This document shows positions 48,778-57,375 of a DNA stretch of 64,000 bases, in pieces. Position numbers and translations under genes: made by a program. Location: positions 61,102 to 125,101 of the forward strand of contig NZ_JACJVP010000044.1 in NCBI RefSeq assembly GCF_014212125.1, in the 5' to 3' direction. Numbering within the stretch: the first letter of the stretch is position 1; each line of letters begins with the position of its first letter. Source of the stretch: Cohnella nanjingensis (GTDB taxonomy: Bacteria; Bacillota; Bacilli; Paenibacillales; Paenibacillaceae). The notes beneath the pieces were generated by a model. That model searched no databases. It was not told the origin of the DNA and saw nothing but the letters and a program-made list of their open reading frames with translations.

Positions 48778-48796
48778 ATCGAACGATCGTTCTAAT
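48778..48796. promoter_or_regulatory. TetR-type operator upstream of tetR
   Basis: The core GAACGATCGTTC (48781-48792) is a perfect 12-base palindrome. It lies 13 bases before the tetR start codon and shares its core with the operator at 48128-48145. Confidence 0.75.
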
Positions 48797-48897
48797 ACAG
48801 CATACAAAATCTCCCACGCGCGCACAAGCGCAAGCGAACCTTGTTCACAAAGAAGTCACCGGCTTCGACGCCGGGCGCCTTGCGCCGGCGCAAAAAC

Positions 48898-48923
48898 GAA
48901 AAAGCACGCCGCGCGGGCGTGCT
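48898..48923 (-). terminator. Terminator of resE
   Basis: AGCACGCC (48903-48910) pairs with GGCGTGCT (48916-48923), followed by TTTTTCGTTTTT on the minus strand. Confidence 0.8.
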
Positions 48924-48955
48924 ACTCCGTTCTCGGTCCGTTCCGGACACTCGGC

Positions 48956-50383
48956 CTAACGGGCCCCCGTTGGCAAGCGCAGCGTGAACGTTGTGCCTTC
49001 GCCCAGCGTGCTGGCGGCCGAGATCGTGCCGCCGTGCGCCTCCACCAGATTCCTTACGATGGCCAGTCCCAAGCCGGTACCCACGTTGGAGTTCCGCTTG
49101 CGCGCTTTATCCGCTTTGTAGAACCGTTCGAAGATGTAAGGCAAATCGTCGGCAGGAATCCCCTGCCCTTCGTCGGCGATCGCGATCTCCAGCACCTCGC
49201 CCTTGGGACCCGGCAGCCGGTTCGCCCCGATCCGGATCGCTGCCCCGGCCGGCGTATGCCGGAACGCGTTGTCGAGCAAGTTCGTGAGCACCTGCTCCAA
49301 CCGGTCGACGTCGGCCGATGCCAGCGTCAGGCGGGTCTCGTCCCCCGTCAGCGTCAGCGCGATCTCGCGGTCCTTGGCCATGGCCGAGAACTTCCGGTAG
49401 ACCCGGCTCAGCAGCGCATTCACGTCCACTTCCTGCAGCGACATCTCCATGTACCCGGCTTCCATCCGGGCCAGATCGAGGAGGTCCTTGACGAGCCGTC
49501 CCATGCGGAGCGATTCGTCATGGATGACCTGAACGAGCGCCTTCCGCTCTTCGGGCGAGGCGGCGATGTCGTCCAGCAGCGCCTCGCTGTAGCCTTGTAC
49601 CATCGACAGCGGCGTGCGGATCTCGTGCGAGACGTTCGCGACGAAGTCCTTGCGCATTTTGTCGACGCGGAACTCTTCGGTCACGTCCCGAAGGACGGCG
49701 ACGGCGCCCCGGACGCCCTCATCTTCATTCGAAGCGAGCGGCGACATGACGACGGACCAGACGCCGTTCTGGACGTGAAGCTTGCCGTTGTACTCCTGCC
49801 CTTTCTCGATCACGTTGACGTACGTCTCCCTAAGCGGACCCGGCACCTGGTCGTGACCTCCCTCCTCTTCGTCCTGCCAATCCAACGCGAACCAAGCGTC
49901 CAAGAGATGCTGTCCCTGCGGATTGGTCAGCTTGACCTTGCCCTCCGCGTCGAAGAGCAGGACGGCATCGGTCATGCTGCGCAAGACGCTGTTCAGCTGA
50001 TCACGCTCGTGCTGGATGTCCCGGATGAGCGCATCCAACTCCGAAGCCATCTGGTTGAACGTATTGGCCAGCTCGCCGATCTCGTCGGAGGATCTTATCG
50101 CCAGGCGCGTCGAGTATTCGCCTTGGGCGACGCGGTCGGCCGCATCCTTCATCTCCCGCAGCGGCTGCGTGATCTTCGTCAGCAGGAAGAAGGCGAAGAA
50201 CGTCGTCAGCAGGAATCCGACGGCGCCGGCATAGATGAAGAGATGCTTGATCTGGACGAGCGAATCGGTCAGCGTCACGTCGATGACCTTCAGCAGGAAC
50301 AAGCCTACCGTCGAGATGACGACCGCGACGAGCAGCATGATCGTCAGCCAAAGCTTGCCGACGACGGTTCTCCAGATCGCCAT
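48956..50383 (-). CDS. resE: Sensor histidine kinase ResE
   Basis: Membrane sensor that phosphorylates ResD in response to low oxygen or nitric oxide in Bacillus. The 475-residue product has two membrane segments (about 10-30 and 45-68), a HAMP domain (ITQPLREMKDAADRVAQGEYSTR near 70), a PAS-like domain (about 125-230), the phosphoaccepting histidine in NVSHEIRTPLSMVQGYSE near 250 and an ATPase domain with DEGQGIP and GTGLGLAI. The extracellular loop is very short, unlike Bacillus ResE. It starts 3 bases after resD. Confidence 0.93.
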   Translation of the reverse strand: MAIWRTVVGKLWLTIMLLVAVVISTVGLFLLKVIDVTLTDSLVQIKHLFIYAGAVGFLLTTFFAFFLLTKITQPLREMKDAADRVAQGEYSTRLAIRSSDEIGELANTFNQMASELDALIRDIQHERDQLNSVLRSMTDAVLLFDAEGKVKLTNPQGQHLLDAWFALDWQDEEEGGHDQVPGPLRETYVNVIEKGQEYNGKLHVQNGVWSVVMSPLASNEDEGVRGAVAVLRDVTEEFRVDKMRKDFVANVSHEIRTPLSMVQGYSEALLDDIAASPEERKALVQVIHDESLRMGRLVKDLLDLARMEAGYMEMSLQEVDVNALLSRVYRKFSAMAKDREIALTLTGDETRLTLASADVDRLEQVLTNLLDNAFRHTPAGAAIRIGANRLPGPKGEVLEIAIADEGQGIPADDLPYIFERFYKADKARKRNSNVGTGLGLAIVRNLVEAHGGTISAASTLGEGTTFTLRLPTGAR

Positions 50384-50386
50384 CGC

Positions 50387-51100
50387 TTACTTCGCCACCT
50401 CGAGCTTGTATCCGACGCCCCAGACGGTCGTGATCATCGACGCCGCTTCGGTCGATACCCGGTTCAGCTTCTCGCGAAGCCGCTTCACGTGCGTATCGAC
50501 GGTCCGCAGATCGCCGAAGAAGTCGTAGTTCCAGACATCCTTCAGCAGGTCCTCGCGCGAGAAGACTTTGTCCGGAGAGCTCGCGAGATAGTGGAGCAGC
50601 TCGTATTCCTTCGGAGTCAGGTTGACCTCCTGGCCGCCGGCGGTCACGCGGTGAGCGTCGTGCTCGATGACCAGGTGGGGGAAAACGATGTTGTTGCTGG
50701 TGTTCAGCTCCTTGGAGAGGAACGCGGTTGCCGACGAACGGCGCAGAATCGCTTTGATCCGGAAGATCACCTCGCGCGGGCTGAACGGCTTCACGACATA
50801 GTCGTCGGCGCCGACCTCGAAGCCTTGCACGCGATTGACTTCCTCGCCTTTCGCCGTCAGCATGATGATCGGCGTCGCCTTCGTCTGCCGCAGCCGCGTA
50901 CACACTTCCATGCCGTCGATACCCGGCAGCATGAGATCGAGGACGATCAGATCGAATTCCTCCTGCTGCGCCCGGCGAAGGGCGGTCTCCCCGTCCTCCG
51001 CCTCTTCGATGGCGTAACCTTCTTTCTCCAGATACATCCGCAGCAGCCGGCGAATCCGCTCTTCATCGTCGACGACCAATATCCGATTGCCTTGATTCAT
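50387..51100 (-). CDS. resD: Response regulator ResD
   Basis: OmpR-type DNA-binding regulator. The 237-residue product has a receiver domain (VVDDEERIRRLL near 7, phosphorylatable Asp in LIVLDLMLPGIDG near 55, Lys in PFSPREV near 105) and a winged-helix domain (LTPKEYELLHYLASSPDKVFSRE near 165). In Bacillus it activates respiration genes including resABC. Located between resC and resE, as in Bacillus. Confidence 0.95.
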   Translation of the reverse strand: MNQGNRILVVDDEERIRRLLRMYLEKEGYAIEEAEDGETALRRAQQEEFDLIVLDLMLPGIDGMEVCTRLRQTKATPIIMLTAKGEEVNRVQGFEVGADDYVVKPFSPREVIFRIKAILRRSSATAFLSKELNTSNNIVFPHLVIEHDAHRVTAGGQEVNLTPKEYELLHYLASSPDKVFSREDLLKDVWNYDFFGDLRTVDTHVKRLREKLNRVSTEAASMITTVWGVGYKLEVAK

Positions 51101-51161
51101 GCGAGACGACCCCTTTCCACGATTGGATTCGGCAATTCTCTATACGTACGCTGGCTGTCGC

Positions 51162-52421
51162 TTAAGCGCCGGCATAGGAATGCAAGCCCGCGATAACCAG
51201 GTTGACCCCGATGAGGGTGAAGAGGACGACGAGGAAGCCGATGACGGCGAGCCACGCCGAACGCGTCCCCTGCCAGCCGCGAGAGAGACGCAGATGCAGA
51301 TAGGCGCTGTAGAAGAGCCAGGTGATAAGCGCCCAGACTTCCTTCGGATCCCATCCCCAGAAGCGGGACCAAGCGATCTGCGCCCAGATCATCGCGAAGA
51401 TGAGCGCCCCGAGCGTGAAGATCGGGAAGCCGATCGCGATGGCGCGGTAGCTAATCTCGTCCAGATCCTCCGGATCGATGTCGCCCAGATACGGATGAAT
51501 GCGGGCGGCCAGCGGCTTGCGGGAGATCAGGCGAAGCACCGCGTACAGGATCAAGCCGGAGAGGACCGACCAGATGACCGTGTTGAGCTTGCGTCCCGCG
51601 TTGACGCCGTTCATCCAGGAAGGCGCTTCGAACAGAGGCTCCTTCATGCCGAGGAAGGCGTCCATCGAGAGCTTTTCGCTATTATAAGGTTTGACGATCG
51701 GAGGCAGTCCGTATTCGACGGTCTGCACTTTGGAGTGTTCGACGCCCTGCTGGTCGATCGACACCGACTCTTGCTGGAACTTGGCTTCGTAGCCGCCCGC
51801 GCGGAAGCCGAACACCGCCACGAGGAAGCCGACGATGATGACCATGAAGAAGAGGACGAACTCCGTCCACCGCTGCTCGCGGCGTCCCTTCTTGTCCGTG
51901 CGGGAGAAGTCCACGACGCGCAGCAGCTGAACGAGCGCCGCCGCGAACCCGACCGCGAAGAACGCTTCCCCCGTCGCCGCCGTCGTGACGTGAATTTTCA
52001 GCCAGTAGTTGTTCAGGGCAGGAATCAGCGGCTGGACTTCCGAAGGGAAAACGGAAGCATAAGCGACGATGATGACCACGAGCGGGAGCGCGAAGGCGCC
52101 CAGCAAGTTGTTCTTGTAGATGAGATGAACGATAATGAACGCGAACATGATTGCCATGGCCAGGAAGGTCATGAACTCGTACATATTGCTGGTCGGGATG
52201 TGCCCGCCGCCTGCCCAGCGGGTGAAGAAGAAGGTTAGATGCGCGGCCCAGCCGAGAATGGCGGTCGCGAAGGCGATCCGGCCCCAGCGGCGGTTGTGGG
52301 CTTCGGGATCGCGATTGCTCCAGCGCTTGCCGCCGATCGCTACCGCATAGAAGATAAACGCGGCACAATAAAGAAAGAACGCGATTATAAACGCCGTGCT
52401 GCTAATGTCCAACCAATTCAA
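51162..52421 (-). CDS. resC: Cytochrome c biogenesis protein ResC (CcsB/CcsA-type)
   Basis: Haem-handling membrane subunit of the System II cytochrome c maturation complex. The 419-residue product has about eight to ten membrane segments, the tryptophan-rich WGWDPKEVWALITW near residue 352 and conserved flanking histidines (such as LHLRLSRGW). It overlaps resB by 4 bases. A large loop near 220-280 probably faces outside. Confidence 0.93.
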   Translation of the reverse strand: MNWLDISSTAFIIAFFLYCAAFIFYAVAIGGKRWSNRDPEAHNRRWGRIAFATAILGWAAHLTFFFTRWAGGGHIPTSNMYEFMTFLAMAIMFAFIIVHLIYKNNLLGAFALPLVVIIVAYASVFPSEVQPLIPALNNYWLKIHVTTAATGEAFFAVGFAAALVQLLRVVDFSRTDKKGRREQRWTEFVLFFMVIIVGFLVAVFGFRAGGYEAKFQQESVSIDQQGVEHSKVQTVEYGLPPIVKPYNSEKLSMDAFLGMKEPLFEAPSWMNGVNAGRKLNTVIWSVLSGLILYAVLRLISRKPLAARIHPYLGDIDPEDLDEISYRAIAIGFPIFTLGALIFAMIWAQIAWSRFWGWDPKEVWALITWLFYSAYLHLRLSRGWQGTRSAWLAVIGFLVVLFTLIGVNLVIAGLHSYAGA

Positions 52422-54097
52422 CTTGAACTCCTCCTGTTATCCAGCGTCTTCGGCTCTACGGCGACGCCGCATTTGCCCAGCGCCGATGCCACTTCGCTGC
52501 GAATGCCGTACGTGTTCTTGTTCGTATGCGCGCCGAGCGAGAGCCGACCGTCGTCGATACGCAGCCAGATCCGGCGATGCTGCCAGTAGAAGCCCATGAC
52601 GAGGCCGATCATCGAGATGGTCGCCCCGACCCAAACGTAAGGCATGGCCCGGTCTACGCGCACATTCAGGTAAGTCGTGTACTGCGAGAAGCTGACGTTC
52701 TCCATCTTGCCTACCTGGAACGAGAAGCGCCCCGTATTGCTGCCGAGTTTCTTGAAGCTGTCGTTGATCTGCTTCTGTACGGCTTTGTCGTCGCCGCTCG
52801 GCATCGGGAAGTAGATGTACATCTCGCCCTTCTCGTTCAGGCCGGGCCCGGTGACGACGAAGACGAACGCCGGATTGTTCGGATCCCGGGTCTTCGTCAT
52901 CGGTCGGCCTTGCGCGTCGAGCCCGAAGTCCGGGAAAACGGCCGACAGCGTCAGCTTGTACGGTCCCGCCTCCACGGAAGGAGGCGGATCGTTCATCGGC
53001 AGATCGAACGGGCCGTACGACTCTCCCGTCGTACTGTCCACGAGCATCGGCTTCACCTCGATCAGGCGAACCCGTTCTTCGTAGTTGTACTGATAGAGAT
53101 TGAGTCCCTTGTAGGAGAGCGGCGAATTCACTTCGATGGCGTGCGCTTCGACTTCCTTCAGCTCCGGCTCGTGCAGCGGATCGTCGTTGCAATACTTCGT
53201 ACACGTGTAGAGCTTGGCGTCCGTTCGGTACAGCTTCGCCCGGTTCGTGCCCTTCAGCTTGTCCGGGAGCTCTTCGTCCTTGTAGTACTCGACGGTGAAC
53301 TTCTCGTTCTGGACGTAGTAGTTCGTGTTCGGAATTTGTACGGTCTGATGCTCGTCGACGCCGATGTACTTGTCCATATGCCAGGCCGGAACGCCGCGGC
53401 CGAGTACCGCCAAGAGGAAGATGATCAACCCGATATGATTGATATAAGGCCCCCACCGGCTGAACCGGTTCTTCTCGGCGAGCAGCGCGGTCCCGTCCGT
53501 CCACACTTTGTAACGCTTGCGCTTCAACTGCTTGCCGAATCGCTCGATCCACTCGTTCGGCTCCGCCGCGAGCTCGGAGGCGTATACGGTCTGCTGCCGG
53601 TCGATGAAGGTCTGATGCTTGCGCACCTGCTGCTTGGAGAGCGCCTTGTAGAGCGGCAGCACCCGGTCCAAGCTGCAGATCACGAGCGAGGTGCCGATCA
53701 TGACGAGCAGTCCGATGAACCACCATGACTCGTAAGTCCGCGACAGCCCGAGCGCATGATAGACCGTGCCCCACGTGCCGTAAGTTTCTTTGTAGTACTT
53801 ACCCGGATCGTCCAAATTAATGAACGTGCTCTCCTGTGGATAGATCGTGCCCAGCGCAGCCCCGATCAGGGTCAGTACGATGAGGTAGATCGCGATCTTC
53901 ACCGAGGAGAAGAAGTTCCATATCCGGTCGATAACGGCCGGATTCGCTTTCTGAGAGCGACGGGCCGCGCCGTCGTATCTCATCTCGAGCGGACTGTCCA
54001 GCGGCAAGTCCGGGTCCAGCGGCTTTCCGCACGATTCGCACAAGACGGTGCCTACCGGGTTCTGGTGTCCGCATTCGCATTTGGTGTTCTTAATCAA
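52418..54097 (-). CDS. resB: Cytochrome c biogenesis protein ResB with an N-terminal zinc ribbon
   Basis: Partner of ResC in the System II haem ligation complex. The 559-residue product starts with a four-cysteine knuckle (CECGHQNPVGTVLCESCG, about 5-22), followed by a linker, three membrane segments (about 68-85, 125-143, 228-245), a large external domain and a final membrane segment near 510. The zinc-ribbon extension is absent from Bacillus subtilis ResB as I recall it. Overlaps resC by 4 bases and starts 16 bases after resA. Confidence 0.93.
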   Translation of the reverse strand: MIKNTKCECGHQNPVGTVLCESCGKPLDPDLPLDSPLEMRYDGAARRSQKANPAVIDRIWNFFSSVKIAIYLIVLTLIGAALGTIYPQESTFINLDDPGKYYKETYGTWGTVYHALGLSRTYESWWFIGLLVMIGTSLVICSLDRVLPLYKALSKQQVRKHQTFIDRQQTVYASELAAEPNEWIERFGKQLKRKRYKVWTDGTALLAEKNRFSRWGPYINHIGLIIFLLAVLGRGVPAWHMDKYIGVDEHQTVQIPNTNYYVQNEKFTVEYYKDEELPDKLKGTNRAKLYRTDAKLYTCTKYCNDDPLHEPELKEVEAHAIEVNSPLSYKGLNLYQYNYEERVRLIEVKPMLVDSTTGESYGPFDLPMNDPPPSVEAGPYKLTLSAVFPDFGLDAQGRPMTKTRDPNNPAFVFVVTGPGLNEKGEMYIYFPMPSGDDKAVQKQINDSFKKLGSNTGRFSFQVGKMENVSFSQYTTYLNVRVDRAMPYVWVGATISMIGLVMGFYWQHRRIWLRIDDGRLSLGAHTNKNTYGIRSEVASALGKCGVAVEPKTLDNRRSSS

Positions 54098-54113
54098 CCC
54101 CCGCTGCCTCCCA

Positions 54114-54650
54114 TCACTGTCGATCGGACGCGAACAGTTTTTCGATCCGCGTGCCGATCGTCTCCTCGCTCATCGGCCCCCCGATGACGATGTCTTGAAT
54201 CTTGCCGTCCGCCGTGATGAAGTACGTGGTCGGATACTCCTTGAGTCCGTATTTCTTCTCGGTCTTCTTGTTCTTGTCGAGCAGAATCGGAAAATGGACG
54301 CCGTACGCCCGAACGAAGCTGTTCACGCTGACGCGGTCTTCGCTCAGGTTGATGCCGACGAGCTGCAGCCCTTTGTCCTTCCACTTGTCGTACTGCGCCT
54401 GCAGCGCAGGCATCTCGTCCCGGCACGGCGGGCAGAACGACCCCCAGAAATTAAGCACCAGCGGTTTGCCTTGGTAGGAAGCCAAGTCGTGGACTTGTCC
54501 GTCAAGCCCGAGCAGCTCGAATTCGGGTGCGGCATTACCGGTCGTCAGAACCGTCTTAGACGTGAAAAAGGACTGGCCGATCGCGTATCCTCCAATGAGC
54601 AGGACGGCTGCCAGAATAACATATTGTATCGGTTTCCGATAACGCTTCAC
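54114..54650 (-). CDS. resA: Thiol-disulfide oxidoreductase ResA
   Basis: Membrane-anchored thioredoxin-like protein that reduces the apocytochrome c CxxCH cysteines on the outer face. The 178-residue product has an N-terminal anchor (YVILAAVLLIGGYAIGQ, about 10-26) and the active site FWGSFCPPCRDEM near residue 75; the pair between the cysteines is PP where Bacillus ResA has EP. The cis-Pro loop YPTTYFI is near 142. First gene of the res cluster; a TATAAT lies upstream at 54678-54683. Confidence 0.95.
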   Translation of the reverse strand: MKRYRKPIQYVILAAVLLIGGYAIGQSFFTSKTVLTTGNAAPEFELLGLDGQVHDLASYQGKPLVLNFWGSFCPPCRDEMPALQAQYDKWKDKGLQLVGINLSEDRVSVNSFVRAYGVHFPILLDKNKKTEKKYGLKEYPTTYFITADGKIQDIVIGGPMSEETIGTRIEKLFASDRQ

Positions 54651-54750
54651 TGTTTCACCACCAACCGCTTTTTTACCATTATAACGAAAATACCGGGGTC
54701 AGAGACAATCGCCCCGACCTCCGGTTTGAACATTGTGTGACATAGGGGTA

Positions 54751-55488
54751 CTATGTACGGGGTCCCGCCTGCTCGGCCGCGTCGCGCAGCATTTGCACCT
54801 CTTGGGCGCTCAGCTTGCGGTACTTCCCGCGCTGGAGATTGTCGAGCGTCAATCCCGCGAACGACACCCGCTTCAAGCGGATGACGGGGTGATGGATCGC
54901 CTCGAACATCCGGCGTACCTGACGGTTGCGTCCTTCGCGGATCGTGATCGCGATCGTCGCCTGCTTGCCCTCCGGATCGACGTCGTGGTACTCGACCTCG
55001 GCCGGGGCGGTCATGCCGTCTTCCAGCTTGATGCCCTTCTGCAGCTTCTCGAGGGCGGCGCCGTGGGGCACCTTCTCGACGGTCGCATGATACGTCTTCG
55101 GCACGTGATGGCGGGGATGCGTCAGCAGATGCGCGAGATCGCCGTCGTTGGTCAGCAGCAGCAGCCCTTCCGTATCGTAGTCCAGCCGTCCGACCGGATA
55201 GACGCGCTCCTTGACGTCCTTCAGGTAGTCGGTCACGACGCTGCGTCCCTTTTCGTCGTGCACGCTCGTAATGACGCCCTTCGGCTTATTGAATAACAGG
55301 TACAATTTGCTCTCGGTTCGAATCCGTTTGCCGTTCACCGCGATGACGTCCTTCGTCGGGTCGGCTTTGACGCCGAGCTCCTTCACGACTTCGTCGTTCA
55401 CGGTCACTTTGCCGCTCGCGATCAGTTCTTCGCATTTGCGCCGCGAAGCGACGCCGGCATTGGCGAGTATTTTCTGCAATCGTTCCAC
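54751..55488 (-). CDS. rluB: 23S rRNA pseudouridine synthase RluB
   Basis: Modifies a uridine in helix 89 of 23S rRNA. The 245-residue product has an S4 RNA-binding domain (MERLQKILANAGVASRRKCE at the start), the catalytic GRLDYDTEGLLLLTNDGDLA near residue 100 and LTEG/VRRMFEA near 190. It directly precedes resA, as in Bacillus. Confidence 0.96.
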   Translation of the reverse strand: MERLQKILANAGVASRRKCEELIASGKVTVNDEVVKELGVKADPTKDVIAVNGKRIRTESKLYLLFNKPKGVITSVHDEKGRSVVTDYLKDVKERVYPVGRLDYDTEGLLLLTNDGDLAHLLTHPRHHVPKTYHATVEKVPHGAALEKLQKGIKLEDGMTAPAEVEYHDVDPEGKQATIAITIREGRNRQVRRMFEAIHHPVIRLKRVSFAGLTLDNLQRGKYRKLSAQEVQMLRDAAEQAGPRT

Positions 55489-55587
55489 TGGTCGTTCACC
55501 TCACCCCTCATCATACTCTGTTGGCAGGGTTTTCACAACATTCGGCCGGGGCAAACCGCTGGCGGAGAGGCTAAGGCCGCACGCGCC

Positions 55588-56040
55588 TCGCAACCTCTAG
55601 CTCTAGTTCGAGGCTTCATGCCTTCGCTCCGGAAATGCACGTTTGCTTCCGCCCACGGTTGCGCCCCCGTTCCTCTGTTCGGATGAGGCGGTGAGGACGG
55701 GGCCGCAAAGGCGGGACGTAGACTCTCCAGCAAACGTGATTTCCTCCCGCTACGGCCGCCTTCTACTGGCATTGCCTCTTGCTCGCTGCTTCGCAACCCC
55801 TAGCTCTAGTTCGAGGCTGCATGCCTGCGCTCCGGAAATGCACGTTTGCTTCCGCCCGCGGTTGCGCCCCCGTTCCTCTGTTCGGATGAGGCGGTGAGGA
55901 CGGGGCCGCAAAGGCGGGACGTAGACTCTCCAGCAAACGTGATTTCCTCCCGCTACGGCCGCCTTCTACTGGCATTGCCTCTTGCTCGCTGCTTCGCAAC
56001 CCCTAGCTCTAGTTCGAGGCTGCATGCCTGCGTGCTCCGG
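55588..56040. repeat. 203-bp tandem repeat, two full units and a partial third
   Basis: Units at 55588-55790 and 55791-55993 are nearly identical; a third starts at 55994 and fades by about 56040. Each carries GGAAATGCACGTTTGC (55631-55646, 55834-55849) and its inverted counterpart GCAAACGTGATTTCC (55730-55744, 55933-55947). Frames running through it repeat the same peptide on either strand and lack ribosome-binding sites, so I call it non-coding. The bases up to 56165 also contain a hairpin (AAACAGG/CCTGTTT, 56088-56129). Confidence 0.9.
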
Positions 56041-56165
56041 CCGCCTCTTGCCTAGGAGACCTCTTCCGGCCAGCCTGCATCAACGCCAAACAGGATGCCT
56101 CACGCCTTACGGCCCGATGCACCCTGTTTAGGGAGCTATTGGCGGAATTGCGAAAAGCCTCTCCG

Positions 56166-56696
56166 CTAGAACAACAACCAACAGGCAAACACGGCCGCAA
56201 AGAAACCGACCGCGTCGGAGAAGAGGCCGACCTTGAGCGCATAACGGGCGTTGCGGATGCCGATCGCGCCGAAGTAGACGGTGAGCACGTAAAGCGTCGT
56301 ATCGGTACTGCCCTGGATGGTGGAAGCGATGCGGCCGATGAAGGAATCGGGGCCATGGGCTTTGATCAGGTCGGTGGCGAAGGCGAGAGAACCCGCGCCC
56401 GTGATCGGACGAAGCAAGCCGAGGGGCAGCACGTCGCCGGGGATGCCGAGGCGCTCGAAGAGCGGCTTCACGGCAGCGACCAGCATGTCCATCGCGCCGG
56501 AAGCGCGGAACATGCTGATCGCCGTCAGCATGCCGACCAGATGCGGGATAATGCTAACGGCCGTCGAGAAGCCGTCTTTGGCGCCGTCCACGAACGTTTC
56601 GTAGACCGGCACCTTGCGAAAGGCCGCATAGAGCGGGATCAGCACGATAAACATCGGGATCGCCCAGGCGGACAAAGCGTGCAGAAAGGCGACCAT
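56166..56696 (-). CDS. spmB: Spore maturation protein B
   Basis: Membrane protein that with SpmA is needed for spore core dehydration. The 176-residue product has four to five segments of the nucleoside-transporter gate type and conserved YETFVDGAKDGFSTAVSIIP near residue 32 and LLRPITGAGSLAFATDL near 97. It starts 3 bases after spmA. Last gene of the dacB-spmA-spmB operon. Confidence 0.94.
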   Translation of the reverse strand: MVAFLHALSAWAIPMFIVLIPLYAAFRKVPVYETFVDGAKDGFSTAVSIIPHLVGMLTAISMFRASGAMDMLVAAVKPLFERLGIPGDVLPLGLLRPITGAGSLAFATDLIKAHGPDSFIGRIASTIQGSTDTTLYVLTVYFGAIGIRNARYALKVGLFSDAVGFFAAVFACWLLF

Positions 56697-56699
56697 CCG

Positions 56700-57341
56700 T
56701 CATCCCCCCTTGAACGGCATCGCGCCGGTTCCAGCCGGCGCATGCGGCAGCGATGCCGGAGGGCGGCCCGCGCGTCGGCGGTACCAGCGGTCGGCCAAGA
56801 TCGCGGCGCCCGTCGAGATGGCGGTCGCGAGCAGCGTCGGCGCGATGATATCGGCCGGGTGCGCCGACCCGAAGTTCATCCGGATCGCGATCAGCGTGGT
56901 CGGCACGATGGTGATGCTCGCGGTGTTGAGCGCCAGGAGCGTGCACATGGCCGGCGTCGCGGTTCCCGGATCCGGGTTCAGCTTCTGCAGCTCCTGCATC
57001 GCGCGAATGCCCATGGGCGTGGCGGCGTTGCCGAGTCCGAGCAGGTTGGCGCTCATGTTGGACAGGATGAATCCCAGCGCGGGATGATCCTTGGGCACAT
57101 CCGGAAACAGCCATCGCACGATCGGCGCGAGCAGCCTGGACAGCTTGCGGACGAGACCGGATACTTCGGCGATGCGCATCAGCCCCATCCAGAAGACGAG
57201 GATGCTGATGAGGCCGAAGCAGACGGTGACGCCGGTCTGCGCGCCGCTGAAGGCGGCTTCCGTCACTTGGTCGACCCGGCCGGTCGCAGCCGCGAAGACG
57301 ACGCTGAATACGATCATGCCGAGCCAGATCCAATTGACCAA
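56700..57341 (-). CDS. spmA: Spore maturation protein A
   Basis: Partner of SpmB. The 213-residue membrane protein shows EAAFSGAQTGVTVCFGLISI near residue 28, SNMSANLLGLGNAATPMGI near 92 and ALNTASITIVPTTLIAIR near 135, typical for this family. It starts 34 bases after dacB. In Bacillus the genes act in the mother cell. Confidence 0.94.
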   Translation of the reverse strand: MVNWIWLGMIVFSVVFAAATGRVDQVTEAAFSGAQTGVTVCFGLISILVFWMGLMRIAEVSGLVRKLSRLLAPIVRWLFPDVPKDHPALGFILSNMSANLLGLGNAATPMGIRAMQELQKLNPDPGTATPAMCTLLALNTASITIVPTTLIAIRMNFGSAHPADIIAPTLLATAISTGAAILADRWYRRRAGRPPASLPHAPAGTGAMPFKGG

Positions 57342-57375
57342 GCGAATCGCCCCTTCCCAACAGAATGATCGTGCG

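Noticed and set aside
55533..55999. Two near-identical 78-87 codon minus-strand frames
   Set aside because: They are the same frame repeated by the 203-bp tandem unit, without starts or known motifs.
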